Positions 18,445-29,544 of a DNA stretch of 64,000 nucleotides are shown one piece after another. The position numbers and the translations under genes are program-made. Positions within the stretch are counted from its first letter, which is position 1, and every line of letters starts with the position of its first letter. The notes under the pieces were generated by a model. That model was not told the DNA's origin, made no database searches, and saw only the letters and a list, made by a program, of their open reading frames with translations. The stretch is from Anaspis maculata (Eukaryota; Arthropoda; Insecta; Coleoptera; Scraptiidae), in the NCBI GenBank assembly GCA_949128115.1, contig OX421965.1, positions 31,057,681 to 31,121,680 on the forward strand, given 5' to 3'.

Positions 18445-20895
18445 AAACTCCTCTAGTTTGTTTAGCTTTTTCGCCTGGACGGATAGGCAACCCAACATAC
18501 TTCAATTTAATTCAACTTATTTGAATTGAATCACTTTTCCCGCTTTTGAGACTTCTTGGTCGGTGATCGTCTAGTATCAGGACACCATCTTGTTGTGTGA
18601 ATCTGATGAATCCACGATAACAATTTCGAACCACGCTCCCCAAACAAAGTTTAAATGTTGGTCAAAGTGTAGAATCAGGTGTTCATCGGAGTATCGATGT
18701 GTGACGGCTTTGAAATAATTATCAGGAGAAACTCATATTTTAGGGTACACTTTAGAAATCCCAGATACCAGCGTTGAGTTAGAATCATCGGGTATAGGCA
18801 ATTTACATTTAAAAAATGCCACCTGGTGTAGAGCTCGGTACTTGATCGTAGAGAAATTTTTTGAGAGGAACACATACTCCGACGTCTAGCCTAGGTGGGC
18901 ACTAGTGGATACCTGCAATACCCACATCATTGACATGGAAATTTGACAAGTAGAAATAATGTGAAGAGGGGTTGGCTTTTGTGTCTCTTATTTCATGTTA
19001 TGGTTAGCGTATTTAGCAGGCTTGTAGTAGATCTAGCTCCAGAGGTGCGCAGCTGAAAGACTACGCCTCCAGCAATGCACTACATTGCGGTAAAAAAATA
19101 CAAGTTCACGTCCCGACCACAAAGGTAGCTACGGCGAGCTTATTAGAATGAAAAATGCGGTTCTCCAGCTGAAGTCCAAGTAGAAAATTTTTAGAAATAA
19201 AACGAGGAAAAAAGGTAGGTGGTGGTTGACTCTGCACGGCCAGCCCAAGGGGATTTTTTCTTGGCTGGCAGGCTGGCTTGTTGCAAGGCTGGCCGACGGC
19301 CCTGTGTGTTTCCCTCCGTGCGGATGTGACAGTCTGTTGCTCTTTCTTGGGCGAAAGCTATGGATGATCTAGAGAAAGGTCTGCGACGACGCCGGTCATC
19401 AACATGGGGCCCAATAAAGAGACCACGGGGTCCCAAGGGTTCACAGGAACAAGAGTTTGCTTGCAGTGGACTGCACAAGACATCAAAGTGACAGTTTTGA
19501 CGTGCCACCAGTTGACGTAACAGCCGACGTTGCCTGCGGCAACTTACACCTCTTCTGACAATTAATTCCCTTTAACTTCCTCTACGAAACGGCCATTTTC
19601 CTCAATAAGGTCAATCGCCTATAGGGACGAGCCTTTATTTAAACACTTGGACATGTAAATAGAATAAGTCAATAGGCTATTTGTAGATATGCTCCTAGCG
19701 CCGTTGTGAATGGTTGAACTAAAATCTTAGAAGACCTGATAAAAATTGGTCATTGTTAATGAATGTCAAAATCATGAAAAAAATGTCATTTGATGACGAT
19801 CTTGACAAACGACCAGTGAGCTGTGTAGTGAATTGCGAGCATTTTCGTTTCACTTCAACCGAAACTAAATACATTTTGCATCCTATCCTTGCACCATAGG
19901 ATCATTAGGATCCAGTTAATCTGCGGCAAAGATTACACTCCAACAGAACCTCAGAAAGACTGGTGAAATGTTCCGCCATGTGTGTTTATGGGCGCTTTCC
20001 ATCTACACGGCACGAATGCCGCCGCCATGGAACATGGTGCCATCTCGCCCTCTCAGTGCATACGTGAGCACCACCCATAGGTACCTATTGCCCGTTTAAT
20101 TTTTCGCACACGCTATTCATATCTTTGCCTTTCGATCAAACGTCTTTTACTTCGATCAGAATCTTAGATCAAAAAGACGCAGGCAAGCCCCCAGGCGTCA
20201 TTTTAGGTTAAGGTGAAGGCACACGGCGATGGAACAAAAATTCAGATTATCCAGAAGACGAGACGGCACGAATCTACACCAACAACACACAGGAAAGCAT
20301 CACATGGAATCCGCCGGTGTACACTTGAAGGTATTCTAAAGTTGGCCACACAGGTTAGATGGAAAGCGCTCATGATTCACTGCCCCTTGAACCTTGAACG
20401 GTATAGGTAGGTCGATAGGTACCTACGTGGTACAAGCGTAGAATATACACGAATCAAGCTTCCACACTTTCAAAAACCTCGCGGCACGAATTTTTTAAAT
20501 TCCTTATTGTCAACGCCTAACGTGACACGCTGACATGCTTATGACATCCCAAGGACATCCTTGTCAAATCCCTCCAAAGTTGCGCATTTCTGCTCCTAGG
20601 GGCGCGGAATTTAAAATCCTCAAACCGCCTATACAATGTTTTATGTTACAACTAATTCACTACGACTAATTCTGTGTCTTACTGCGTTCAAACTAGAGGT
20701 TGAGTCGATCTCAACAAGCCCAGGCACTCTATCCTTGAACCACAAAAAGGATGCACAACAGGATGGTGTCCTGATACTAGACGATCACCGGCCAAGCAGT
20801 CCCAAAAGCAGGAAAAGTGATTTAATTCAAATAAGTTGAATCAAATTGAAGTTTGTTAGGTTGCCTATCCGTCCAGGCGAAAAAGCTGAAGAAAC
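18445..20895. repeat. Inverted-repeat pair with 2.1-kb spacer
   Basis: Left segment 18445-18597 and right segment 20747-20895 are inverted copies: CTTTTTCGCCTGGACGGATAGGCAAC against GTTGCCTATCCGTCCAGGCGAAAAAG, and GATCGTCTAGTATCAGGACACCATC against GATGGTGTCCTGATACTAGACGATC. The spacer is non-repetitive at this scale. It could be terminal repeats of one 2.45-kb element or two separate insertions. Confidence 0.65.
18600..20745. other. Spacer of the inverted pair, no confirmed gene
   Basis: Part of this stretch (19200-19560) is GC-richer and gives a 105-codon minus-strand frame (19191-19508) with arginine-rich low-complexity sequence and no known motif. A second frame at 20213-20410 is likewise unrecognised. 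CGGCACGAATGCCGCCGCCATGG near 20010 is locally GC-rich. No splice-site series links these. Confidence 0.35.
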
Positions 20896-22102
20896 TAGGG
20901 AGATTTGAAGATTTCGATATTTTTGATTGATGACAGCAATCAAATTGATGTCAAAATGAATTTTGGGGCTCTTCTTCAGAGGGCACCATCAAAATATCAC
21001 ATTTTTGTCCGATTCCATTCAAATTCAAAATCGACATGTCTTCTGATTGACAATCAAATGATACTTTCACCAAAATCCCCCCAATCTCTCAAAATCTGCA
21101 GATAACTCCCGTATAGGTCAACAGCTAATTAAGTAGTTGACCCTACGTTAATAACCATTGGTAGTGCGGGTGGTTAGTGTGTTTGTGAGGCGGCGGATGT
21201 TTTGCTCAATGGAGGCGTTAAGAGGTTAAGACCCAGAGCCTCTTCCGCCTGCGCCTATCCGTATGACTGCCGACAGGTAGTATAATTACGTAATTGAGAT
21301 ATAAACGTAAATTATTTACTTTTTTATACTGAACACTACTAAATGGAATATCGATATAGCTGATACTCCTTAGTGGGCTGATATAGCCCACTCTTACCTT
21401 GTGTATTCGATTCTGGCCTGCTCACTGGCCATACGCCGCTTTCATGCCAGGATAATTCATGTGTGACCTCACATAGACCACTGGCAAAAAAAGGATTTCA
21501 AGGCGAGTATCTACTGATCCAAAAAAGAAAATTTCTTTGTTCATTTGTCCACGAAGATACAGGGTGTTTGTTGGAAAACTTTGCTAAACGATATTTTTTG
21601 AACGGCTCAAGATATTCTGTTGAAATTGACCATTTATATTCTTCCATTGGCATTCGCCAAGGTGCCAGCCATACTGTGTGGATAAAAATCCAGGATTACC
21701 TTTTCTGTCTGCTGTTCTGAAAAACTGTTTTCCGGATTTGAAAAGCTAAGGAGAAATGCTAAACGAATCACTCCTCAATTCGAGTGTCACAACAGTACTT
21801 TTTTGACAAAACAATCTTACCTAAAGTGAATTTTGTAAATACACTTCCCCGCAAAATTAAAGCATCAACATTTCGCAAGCAGAACTTCAACTGATGATAT
21901 TTTCTGAATGCATCGAGAAATCTTGAAAATTGTTTTAGCATTTAAAAGATCGCTTATCTTGCTACAAGTGTAGTGAGTTTCTTTAGTTTTCAGTTATTAG
22001 GTACTTTTCATGACACAGGGTGATTTGTGATGGCGTGTATTCTTGGATCGTACGGCGTAACTGGATCACTCTGTATAAATGGTCTTCACGTCATTATTTA
22101 GT
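20896..22102. other. Unassigned AT-rich DNA
   Basis: No gene is recognised. The motif ATACAGGGTGTTTG at 21557 and CACAGGGTGATTTGTGATGG at 22014 match the recurrent TATACAGGGTG terminal motif, so fragments of inverted-repeat elements are likely, but I could not pair their ends. The 21463-21720 frame has no motifs. Confidence 0.4.
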
Positions 22103-22827
22103 CCAATGTGTCAGCTCTGCACTGTTCTTTCAATTGTTCTCTTGAGTCATCATCAGTGTCACAAGTGATGATGTTTTTATGGAATAATTAGCATTTGGTG
22201 TTCCGAGCAGGCTACTTCATCACAAGAACGCTTGATGCACGATTCATATCACCAGAACCATAAACAAGGAATGAACGACCGGACCGACTCGGTGAACTTC
22301 ATTCGACGGAACTTGAATGCACAGCGTTATAGTGAGGAAATTCAAGAGCACCATGTTCTTCCTTTCGCTGAAAATATCGGAGAAAACTTCATTATCATGC
22401 AGGATAATGCACGCCCGCATAAGATTCGGACTGTTCGGATCGTTGGGGAGTACCTTTGTAATAGGCGGTGATGTTATGAGGTGGCCAGCTCAAAGTCCAG
22501 ATCTCAATCCTAAGAAGCATCTTTAGGGCGAAATGGAACGATGCATTCGCACGCTAAATCCAGTTCCAGAGGCAGAGACGTGAAGGGTCTAGCCGAGGCG
22601 TTGATTGAATATGGAATGCTATAGACCAGGAACAAATAAGGCGACAGATCCAAAACATGATGCCTCAGCGTTGTGCAGGTTATTGTCATTTACCATTTTT
22701 TGCTGAATTAAAATCAAAATGTTCAGAATTCTAGAAATTTTCATGTTCTATCATTAAAACATAATAATTTTTGACACAGATAACTTAGGAGAAACATTTA
22801 AGAAACAGTGCAGAGCTAACCCATTGA
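22103..22827 (+). mobile_element. Deleted Tc1-like element
   Basis: The left end CCAATGTGTCAGCTCTGCACTGTTCTTTC and right end AGAAACAGTGCAGAGCTAACCCATTG are inverted copies of about 28 bp with a few mismatches. The 725-bp interior keeps only the second half of a transposase gene, so about half of a normal Tc1 element is gone. It is a different family from the element at 9391-12462. Confidence 0.65.
22232..22545 (+). pseudogene. Tc1-like transposase remnant, catalytic half
   Basis: One frame reads YSEEIQEHHVLPFAENIGENF, then MQDNARPH, the second catalytic Asp motif. After a frameshift near 22440 another frame reads MRWPAQSPDLNPKKHL and then TAG. The family motif is SPDLNPIEHLW: the catalytic Glu codon is AAG (Lys) and the following Trp has become a stop. 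The first catalytic Asp and the DNA-binding domain are missing. The remnant cannot act as a transposase. Confidence 0.8.
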
Positions 22828-22877
22828 GTAATAGTTGGGTCGCTGTGTGAAAAGTTACTGCACTTCTCGTTAGAGCT

Positions 22878-22988
22878 ATAGGCTGTCTGATTTCTACACA
22901 TGATTCTAGTATGGGCTACGATTGGCGATTGGCCGATGATCTCCAGAAACACAGCCCACTCGAATCATGTAGAAATCAGACAGCATAT
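22878..22988. repeat. 110-bp hairpin MITE
   Basis: GGCTGTCTGATTTCTACACATGATTC pairs with GAATCATGTAGAAATCAGACAGC, a stem of about 25 bp with one inserted CA. The loop, about 55 bp, contains repeated CGATTGGC and GGCCGATG. Confidence 0.7.
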
Positions 22989-23203
22989 AAGAACTTTGGT
23001 TCACTTATTCAGGGAACTATTTGCAACAATTCTGTCTAAGGTGCCTACGAAGACTATCGCTGCATCCAAAATGGCGGCCGTTTTCCAAATTGGCGACTTG
23101 AATACGTGAAAATGTGATATTCGCCCCATTGTATACAGCAGGATGTCGATTTCTATACTATCTATTCTTAAACTGATGGTAACCATAATAATCATGACAG
23201 ATG

Positions 23204-24974
23204 CTCAGAGCTTTGGTGAAGAAGTTTTGCTGAAAGATTAAACTTGAACAGAAAAAATACAGCTGAAAACAACAGTTTTTGCCGCAACTCGCTATCATTA
23301 ACCAATCTCTAGAAAAATGGAGGTGGACATCATTGGCAAGGGCAGTGCGGAACAGTGCGAAACAGTGCGGAATGCCAGTTAAAAACTTCAAACTTCTGCA
23401 ATCCCAACTGCACTCCCACTGCCACTCGCTTCTTACCGTAAGTCTATCTGTCAGTTACACACACAAGAAAGATGATCAGCGATCAAGGCTGATTGCAGAT
23501 TAACTCAACCTCGAACTGAACTTTTTTCTGCTAAATGCTAGGTGATTAGCCACAAAAAATGCCTGAAATCTGTACTGGACCCATCATCTTTCCATTGACG
23601 GATAAACCAACATTTCCATTGACCAGTCAGCTACAAATTGACAAACAAAAATCGCGAAGCAACTTATCTCGTATTGGGTGGTATTAATAAAAATAAGTAA
23701 ATGCTTATTAGTAGATACTTATCAGTATTAGCAAGAAGTATCAGCAAATACTTATTTTCATATAAATAACAAAATGCTGATACTTGAAAGTAAATACTTT
23801 TACTTTCAAGCATGTACTTACGTACGAAATCTGTCCTTTTCAGTCTACTTTGTCACACTCGACTTGTACATATACAGGGTGTTACACTTTTTTTGGTCAA
23901 TATTTTAGGAGACGGTACAGCATCAGGAAATAAGTGCTTTGGTCGAAAAAAAGTTTTTTTTCTTATTAATAAAATATTAAAAAATATTCTTCCACACATT
24001 TGACAGAATAGAATGAGACCAGCTTGTAGGTATGCATCAACATACCTTGTGGACCAAAATTGGTCAAAATCCAGTAATTGAATTTGGAGTTATAACACAA
24101 AAACCATTTTTAACACTCAATTTTGAAAGCCTCTATAGTGGCAATTCTGTAAGTGAACCCTTAAAATTTTAGCCCCCGTTGAAAATTAAATTTCAAAGGT
24201 CTGCAATAAACTGTGCTATTCAGTAACGGACGGCATAATGTACTTTTGAAAGAAGACAAAATGTTGCGATTTTATCTCAGACTTATGCAATCCGCAAAAC
24301 ATATGACCCAACTTTCCGAGCCATCGTGTCAAAGAGACGTTCGCCATCGTCGAAGGTAAGATTGTCTCGCGTTTGAGTCTACCGGCTGCCTCTGTGGGAG
24401 TCCCAATCCGGAAAAAAACGTCGACAGGAAATTAAGTCCCATGGAAAATGGTTCCCGGTAATGACATCCTCGGGAAAACCCTCCCCAAAAATAAATTCTC
24501 CGAAGAAAAAACGTCTATGGAAAAGAGCGGCCTCAAATGCCTTAGTCTGCCCTCTGCAGCTCTAGTGCGGCAGGGCAGCCCTAGTCCTTGGGTTTTCACG
24601 TGTATTTTTGATGTGCAACCCTTATTGGACCCCTAGTGTATTTTTGGGCTTCCGTAACTGGAGTGAGCCCCCATGTATATCCTATTGTTGTTTGGAGCCC
24701 TACTGGGCCCCTTGTTGTGATTTTTTTTTAGAAATCATATCGGGCCCCCTTGTATCTCTATGTATCGATTGGAGCTCTAGTAACCTGCGTTGTTTTTTCT
24801 CCAAGTCCGTTCAACTCAGTAAGGCTCCCTCCTTGTGGCCTCCTTCTGTTGTTAGAAGCCCTACTGAGCCCTCTTACATTTTTCCGTAGCTTTCGCGGCC
24901 TAATAGGCACCTTCGTGCCTCCATGTGATATTCGGAGCCCTACTTGGCTCCCTTGTGTCTTCACGTGTAGTTAA
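23204..24974 (+). repeat. Left arm of a 6.3-kb inverted repeat
   Basis: This 1771-bp segment from CTCAGAG to CGTGTAGTTAA recurs inverted at 27798-29544. By eye only a few substitutions and small indels separate the arms, including a 20-25 bp block near 24890-24915 absent from the right arm. Identity is high enough that the same chance open frames appear in both. The sequence holds part of a GGGTGGTATTAATA-type element, a TATACAGGGTGTTACAC motif (23871) and 40-bp repeats. No gene is recognised inside the arm. Confidence 0.85.
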
Positions 24975-25340
24975 AGCCCTGATGATCCTCATTATATTCT
25001 TTTCATGACTTTCAGAATTCCAGTAGGTAAGCTTCGAGGTAAGCTTCTTCTTGCCTTCTTATGTTATCGTTAACGAGGGCTCCACTGGGCCCCCCTGTGT
25101 CTTCAATGTCGTTTATAGCCCTGCTGAGTTTCCTTGCTTGTCTCCATGGCTTTCAGAAGCATCCTCGTACTTCTATGTGGCAGCCGAAGCCTTATCAGGC
25201 CAACTTGTGCCTTGTTGTGTTGCTAGAAGCTCAAAGGGCCACCTTGCTTCTTCAATGTTGTTTGAAGCCCAGCTAAGCCCTCTTGCACTTTTCCGTGGCT
25301 TTTGTAACATTAGTAAGCACCTTTATGCCTTCATGTGATT
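24600..25340 (+). repeat. Degenerate 40-bp tandem repeat array
   Basis: Units with consensus AGCCCTACTGGGCCCCCTTGT then G.CTTCATGTGTTT recur about every 40 bp: AGCCC-type heads lie near 24696, 24736, 24776, 24816, 24857, 24897, 24936 and 24975, continuing more diverged to about 25340. The part before 24974 is copied, inverted, at 27798-28140. Reading frames here (for example 24608-24889) are repeat artefacts. Confidence 0.75.
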
Positions 25341-25485
25341 CTTTACGGGCTCGCACGAAGTGCAACATATTAATTAATGGAGATACCGATTTATTTGTCT
25401 CTCATAAGTATGCCACATGTCATACTTATGACTTTGTAAGCAAATACTTGATTCCATCAGAATCTACTAAAATAATAAAATAAGC

Positions 25486-25590
25486 ATAAGCATTTGCTTA
25501 GATTTTTGAGGAGTTGCTAAGCAAACTTTCCCTGGCAACGCCTATGGAATCCAAGCAAATGCTTATGCTTATTTTTTATTAATACTACCC
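25486..25590. repeat. Hairpin MITE, AAGCATAAGCATTTGCTTA type
   Basis: AATAAGCATAAGCATTTGCTTA on the left is mirrored by AAGCAAATGCTTATGCTTATT on the right, followed by TATTAATACTACCC. The same block order occurs at 3990-4119. Confidence 0.6.
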
Positions 25591-26156
25591 ACTTACACCA
25601 AGTTAGCATCTACTTTTAGCATCAGCTTTTACTAAAACTTTATAATTACAGATGTAAGTAACTACTTATAAAACTATCAGTAGTAGCATTCACTTATTTT
25701 TATTAATACCACCCATTATCTTTTTTGTGGAACCCACGGTATGTGAACGCTCAATGTAAAAACCTATAGTTCAGCTTTTTTACCATACCGTTGCCACTGC
25801 ACTGATCTTATGTCGATGCGGCTTAAGACATGTGCAGGAGATCTATAATAGTAATTATTATTATAAGGGGATTAACAAGCCTTTTTTCGAGAGGATTAAA
25901 GGGTGTTGATTCCCGAATGTAATTCAATGGTTTACTTACGACCACGGCCAAAACCAGCCCAATTATTACGAGTGAAAGTCGTGTGAGAGCAGGTGGAAAA
26001 TTCTGATTTTAGTAAACGTCAGATTTGACAAAATCATTTTGATCAAGAATATTGATGTTGAATTGAAAACTATAGAAAGTCTTGGAATCGTTTCTATGAC
26101 ATGCGTTTGTTCATTTGTTAACAAGAACGAAAAATTTTCCAAAATCGACATAAAAA

Positions 26157-27238
26157 ATGAGCGAGGATGTTGAGAATTTCTTAATTCTGGCTGAAATTCA
26201 GCAAGAAGCTTAGGAAGCAACATTACATCTGTTGCCAGCGAAAAGCAAAACTGTATACAAGAAGGAATTGGTGGAATTCGCCAACTGGCGAAAAAAAAGG
26301 GGCATAGGAGAAGGAGCAATTATTACAGAAAAGGTGCTACTATCCTATTTCTTCAATGTGGAGAAACGGTTTGCTACCTCGTCAATGCGGAAAAAGTATT
26401 CAATGCTAAAATCAACGTTGAAGGTCCACAAATATATTGATATTGATATTTCGAAGTATAGTGAACTTACTTCATATTTGGAAGCCGAATCAAGAAATTA
26501 TAAACCAAAGAAGACAAAGATACTGGAGAGAAACCAAATCGAGGAATTTTTGAAGAAAGCACCAGATGAGGAATATTATTTACAAGTCAAGGTAGGAAAT
26601 ATCACGGTGTCAATATTTCAATTTATGCATTGAGCTACTTATTTTAAACTCTTCACAGGTTACAACAATCTTGGGACTTGCAGTGCTTGTCGATGCAATT
26701 AATTTACCTTTTTTGATATCAGCATTGTCCAAGAAAAAGGCAGTTACCTGTACGTGCTCATTCCGGATACGAAAACAAACATTTCAAGAAGTTTCACGAT
26801 TATGGAAAAAGCTTTCTCAGTCAATGCTGTAGAAATGTGTCACAAATACATCAATCTGCGACCTAAAACTGCCGGTGGAAGATTTTTCTTGCGATATGTG
26901 GCTCGAAAATATACTACACAACATATAGGCGTCAACACAATTCCGAAAACCTTCTCAAAAGTGGCTCAATTTCTTGGGCTCCCTGACCCAGAAAGTTTTA
27001 CCAGACATCGAATGAAGCGATGGCAACATTATTAACCAATGGTGGGGGTGATATTACCATTGTCAAGCATCACGGTGGTTGGAAATCGACTACGGTAGCG
27101 GAAAGTTTTATAGAAAAATCACTGTCCAGCAAGATGGCAATCGCTGAAAAAATGCACGTCCTACTAGTCCGGGAGGCGGTGAACATTTTTGGTACTTATT
27201 TTTTCAGTCACCAAATAAGGATAGGATTGATCAGTTAG
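26157..27238 (+). pseudogene. Crypton-type tyrosine recombinase, degenerate
   Basis: The reading frame starts MSEDVENFLILAEIQQEA, a TAG follows (26211), then LLPAKSKTVYKKELVEFANW, the usual N-terminal helices of insect Crypton recombinases. A possible 67-bp intron (AAG|GTAGG at 26592 to CTTCACAG at 26658) keeps phase. Then come VTTILGLAVLV, GSYLYVLIPDTKTNISRSFTI, YINLRPKTAGGRFF, VNTIPKTF and finally VKHHGGWKSTTVAESFIEKS. Frameshifts lie near 26705 and 27015. Of the recombinase catalytic set, the H..W pair is present; the Arg expected in the ILG...RR(D/E)EL segment is not visible; and the nucleophilic Tyr of the VAEGYIE motif is Phe. The protein would have joined DNA by a tyrosine-linked mechanism; this copy cannot. 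It sits alone in the spacer of the inverted repeat. Confidence 0.75.
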
Positions 27239-27797
27239 TAATACTTATCATCTATTCCTATGTCTAACTAAAATTTTCCGATGGGTTAAGAAAAAATGCC
27301 CTAGAAAATTCAAATGCGTTTCACTCATTTTCACACTAATGGGAATGGTTTTACCAACAAGGCGTATGCTAAAGTTGACTAGAAAAGATAGTCTGGCTGA
27401 TCTCTGGCGATGGAAAATATGCCTGGCACGTCAAAAACTAATGTTGAAAAAAATTAGTATACGGCTAGCAATTTAAAAACTCCCTATCAAGTGAATTCGG
27501 ACAGTCCTGGTCAAAATGACAACATCGTTCTTGAGATAAATGTTAATGTTAATACTTAATAACAATAATAATTCTAAATAAAATGCTATAAAATCAAAGC
27601 GTGATATAATAATTCTAAACCACTTTACTGTATTAGAAGGTCTCTGATCCACGGAAAACAGACGTATCAAATCTTCCTATTATAAGTAGTGGTCGTGGAT
27701 AAAATGATTTTATAAATATGTATAAGCTGAGTTGGTATACATACGATATAGAAAGTCTTGCGCTGAAATGACTCTCGAAGTACAGGACAAAGCGTTG
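27239..27797. other. Spacer between the recombinase pseudogene and right arm
   Basis: AT-rich, with no gene motif. A 65-codon minus-strand frame (27473-27670) is unremarkable. Crypton elements lack terminal inverted repeats, so the 3' limit of the recombinase element cannot be marked. Confidence 0.4.
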
Positions 27798-29544
27798 TTA
27801 ACTACACGTGGAGACACAAGGGAGCCAAATAGGGCTCCGAATATTACATGGAGGCACGAAGGTGACGAAAAATGTGAGAGGGCTCAGTAGGGCTTCTAAC
27901 AACAGAAGGAGGCCACAAGGAGGGAGCCTTACTGAGTTGAACGGACTTGGAGAAAAAACAACGCAGGTTACTAGAGCTCCAATCGATACATAGAGATACA
28001 AGGGGGCCCGATATGATTTCTAAAAAAAAATCACAACAAGGGGCCCAGTAGGGCTCCAAACAACAAAAGGATATACATGGGGGCTCACTCCAGTTACGGA
28101 AGCCCAAAAATACACTAGGGGTCCAATAGGGGTTGCACAAAAATACACGTGAAAACCCAAGGACTAGGGCTGCCCTGCCGCACTAGAGCTGCAGAGGGCA
28201 GACTAAGGCATTTGAGGCCGCTCTTTTCCATAGACGTTTTTTCTTCGGAGAATTTATTTTTGGGGAGGGTTTTCCCGAGGATGTCATTACCGGGAACCAT
28301 TTTCCATGGGACTTAATTTCCTGTCGACGTTTTTTTCCGGATTGGGACTCCCACAGAGGCAGCCGGTAGACTCAAACGCGAGACAATCTTACCTTCAACG
28401 ATGACGAACGTCTCTTTGACACGATGGCTCGGAAAGTTGGGTCATATGTTTTGCGGATTGCATAAGTCTGAGATAAAATCGCAACATTTTGTCTTCTTTC
28501 AAAAGTACATTATGCCGTCCGTTACTGAATAGCACAGTTTATTGCAGACCTTTGAAATTTAATTTTCAACGGGGGCTAAAATTTTAAGGGTTCACTTACA
28601 GAATTGCCACTATAGAGGCTTTCAAAATTGAGTGTTAAAAATGGTTTTTGTGTTATAACTCCAAATTCAATTACTGGATTTTGACCAATTTTGGTCCACA
28701 AGGTATGTTGATGCATACCTACAAGCTGGTCTCATTCTATTCTGTCAAATGTGTGAAAGAATATTTTTTAATATTTTATTAATAAGAAAAAAAACCTTTT
28801 TTTCGACCAAAGTACTTATTTTCTGATGCTCTACCGTCTCCTAAAATATTGACCAAAAAAAGTGTAACACCCTGTATATGTACAAGTCGAGTGTGACAAA
28901 GTAGACTGAAAAGGACAGATTTCGTACATAAGTACATGCTTGAAAGTAAAAGTATTTACTTTCAAGTATCAGCATTTTGTTATTTATATGAAAATAAGTA
29001 TTTGCTGATACTTCTTGCTAATACTGATAAGTATCTACTAATAAGCATTTACTTATTTTTATTAATACCACCCAATACGAGATAAGTTGCTTCGCGATTT
29101 TTGTTTGTGAATTTGTAGCTGACTGGTCAATGGAAATGTTGGTTTATCCGTCAATGGAAAGATGATGGGTCCAGTACAGATTTCAGGCATTTTTTGTGGC
29201 TAATCACCTAGCATTTAGCAGAAAAAAGTTCAGTTCGAGGTTGAGTTAATCTGCAATCAGCCTTGATCGCTGATCATCTTTCTTGTGTGTGTAACTGACG
29301 GATAGACTTACGGTAAGAAGCGAGTGGCAGTGGGAGTGCAGTTGGGATTGCAGAAGTTTGAAGTTTTTAACTGGCATTCCGCACTGTTCCGCACTGTTCC
29401 GCACTGCCCTTGCCAATGATGTCCACCTCCATTTTTCTAGAGATTGGTTAATGATAGCGAGTTGCGGCAAAAACTGTTGTCTTCAGCTGTATTTTTCTGT
29501 TCAAGTTTAATCTTTCAGCAAAACTTCTTCACCAAAACTCTGAG
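27798..29544 (-). repeat. Right arm of the 6.3-kb inverted repeat
   Basis: Reverse complement of 23204-24974, from TTAACTACACGTG to CTCTGAG. The junction flanks differ (TACGAGGGCACC outside, ACAAAGCGTTG inside), so both ends are sharp. CACCCTGTATATG at 28870 pairs with the TATACAGGGTG at 23871 in the left arm. Confidence 0.85.

Larger units (their letters stand above)
23676..25714. mobile_element. Putative 2-kb element with GGGTGGTATTAATA ends
   Basis: The left end GGGTGGTATTAATAAAAATA (23676) and right end TATTTTTATTAATACCACCC (25714) are perfect inverted copies. ATT borders both sides (23673-23675 and 25715-25717), suggesting a 3-bp target duplication. The interior is filled with 40-bp repeats and nested MITEs, without an open frame. 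The left 1.3 kb is shared with the inverted arm at 27798-29544, whose outer part holds the same end near 29072. Confidence 0.5.

Noticed and set aside
24608..24889. Open frames of 60-95 codons with WTP/SPTEPS-like residues, seen at both 24.6 kb and 27.9 kb
   Set aside because: They are translations of 40-bp tandem repeats duplicated in both inverted arms, not independent genes.
23204..29544. CRISPR-like or integron-like array because of direct 40-bp repeats next to a tyrosine recombinase
   Set aside because: Repeats are degenerate and contiguous without unique spacers, the context is eukaryotic, and the recombinase has Crypton signatures.
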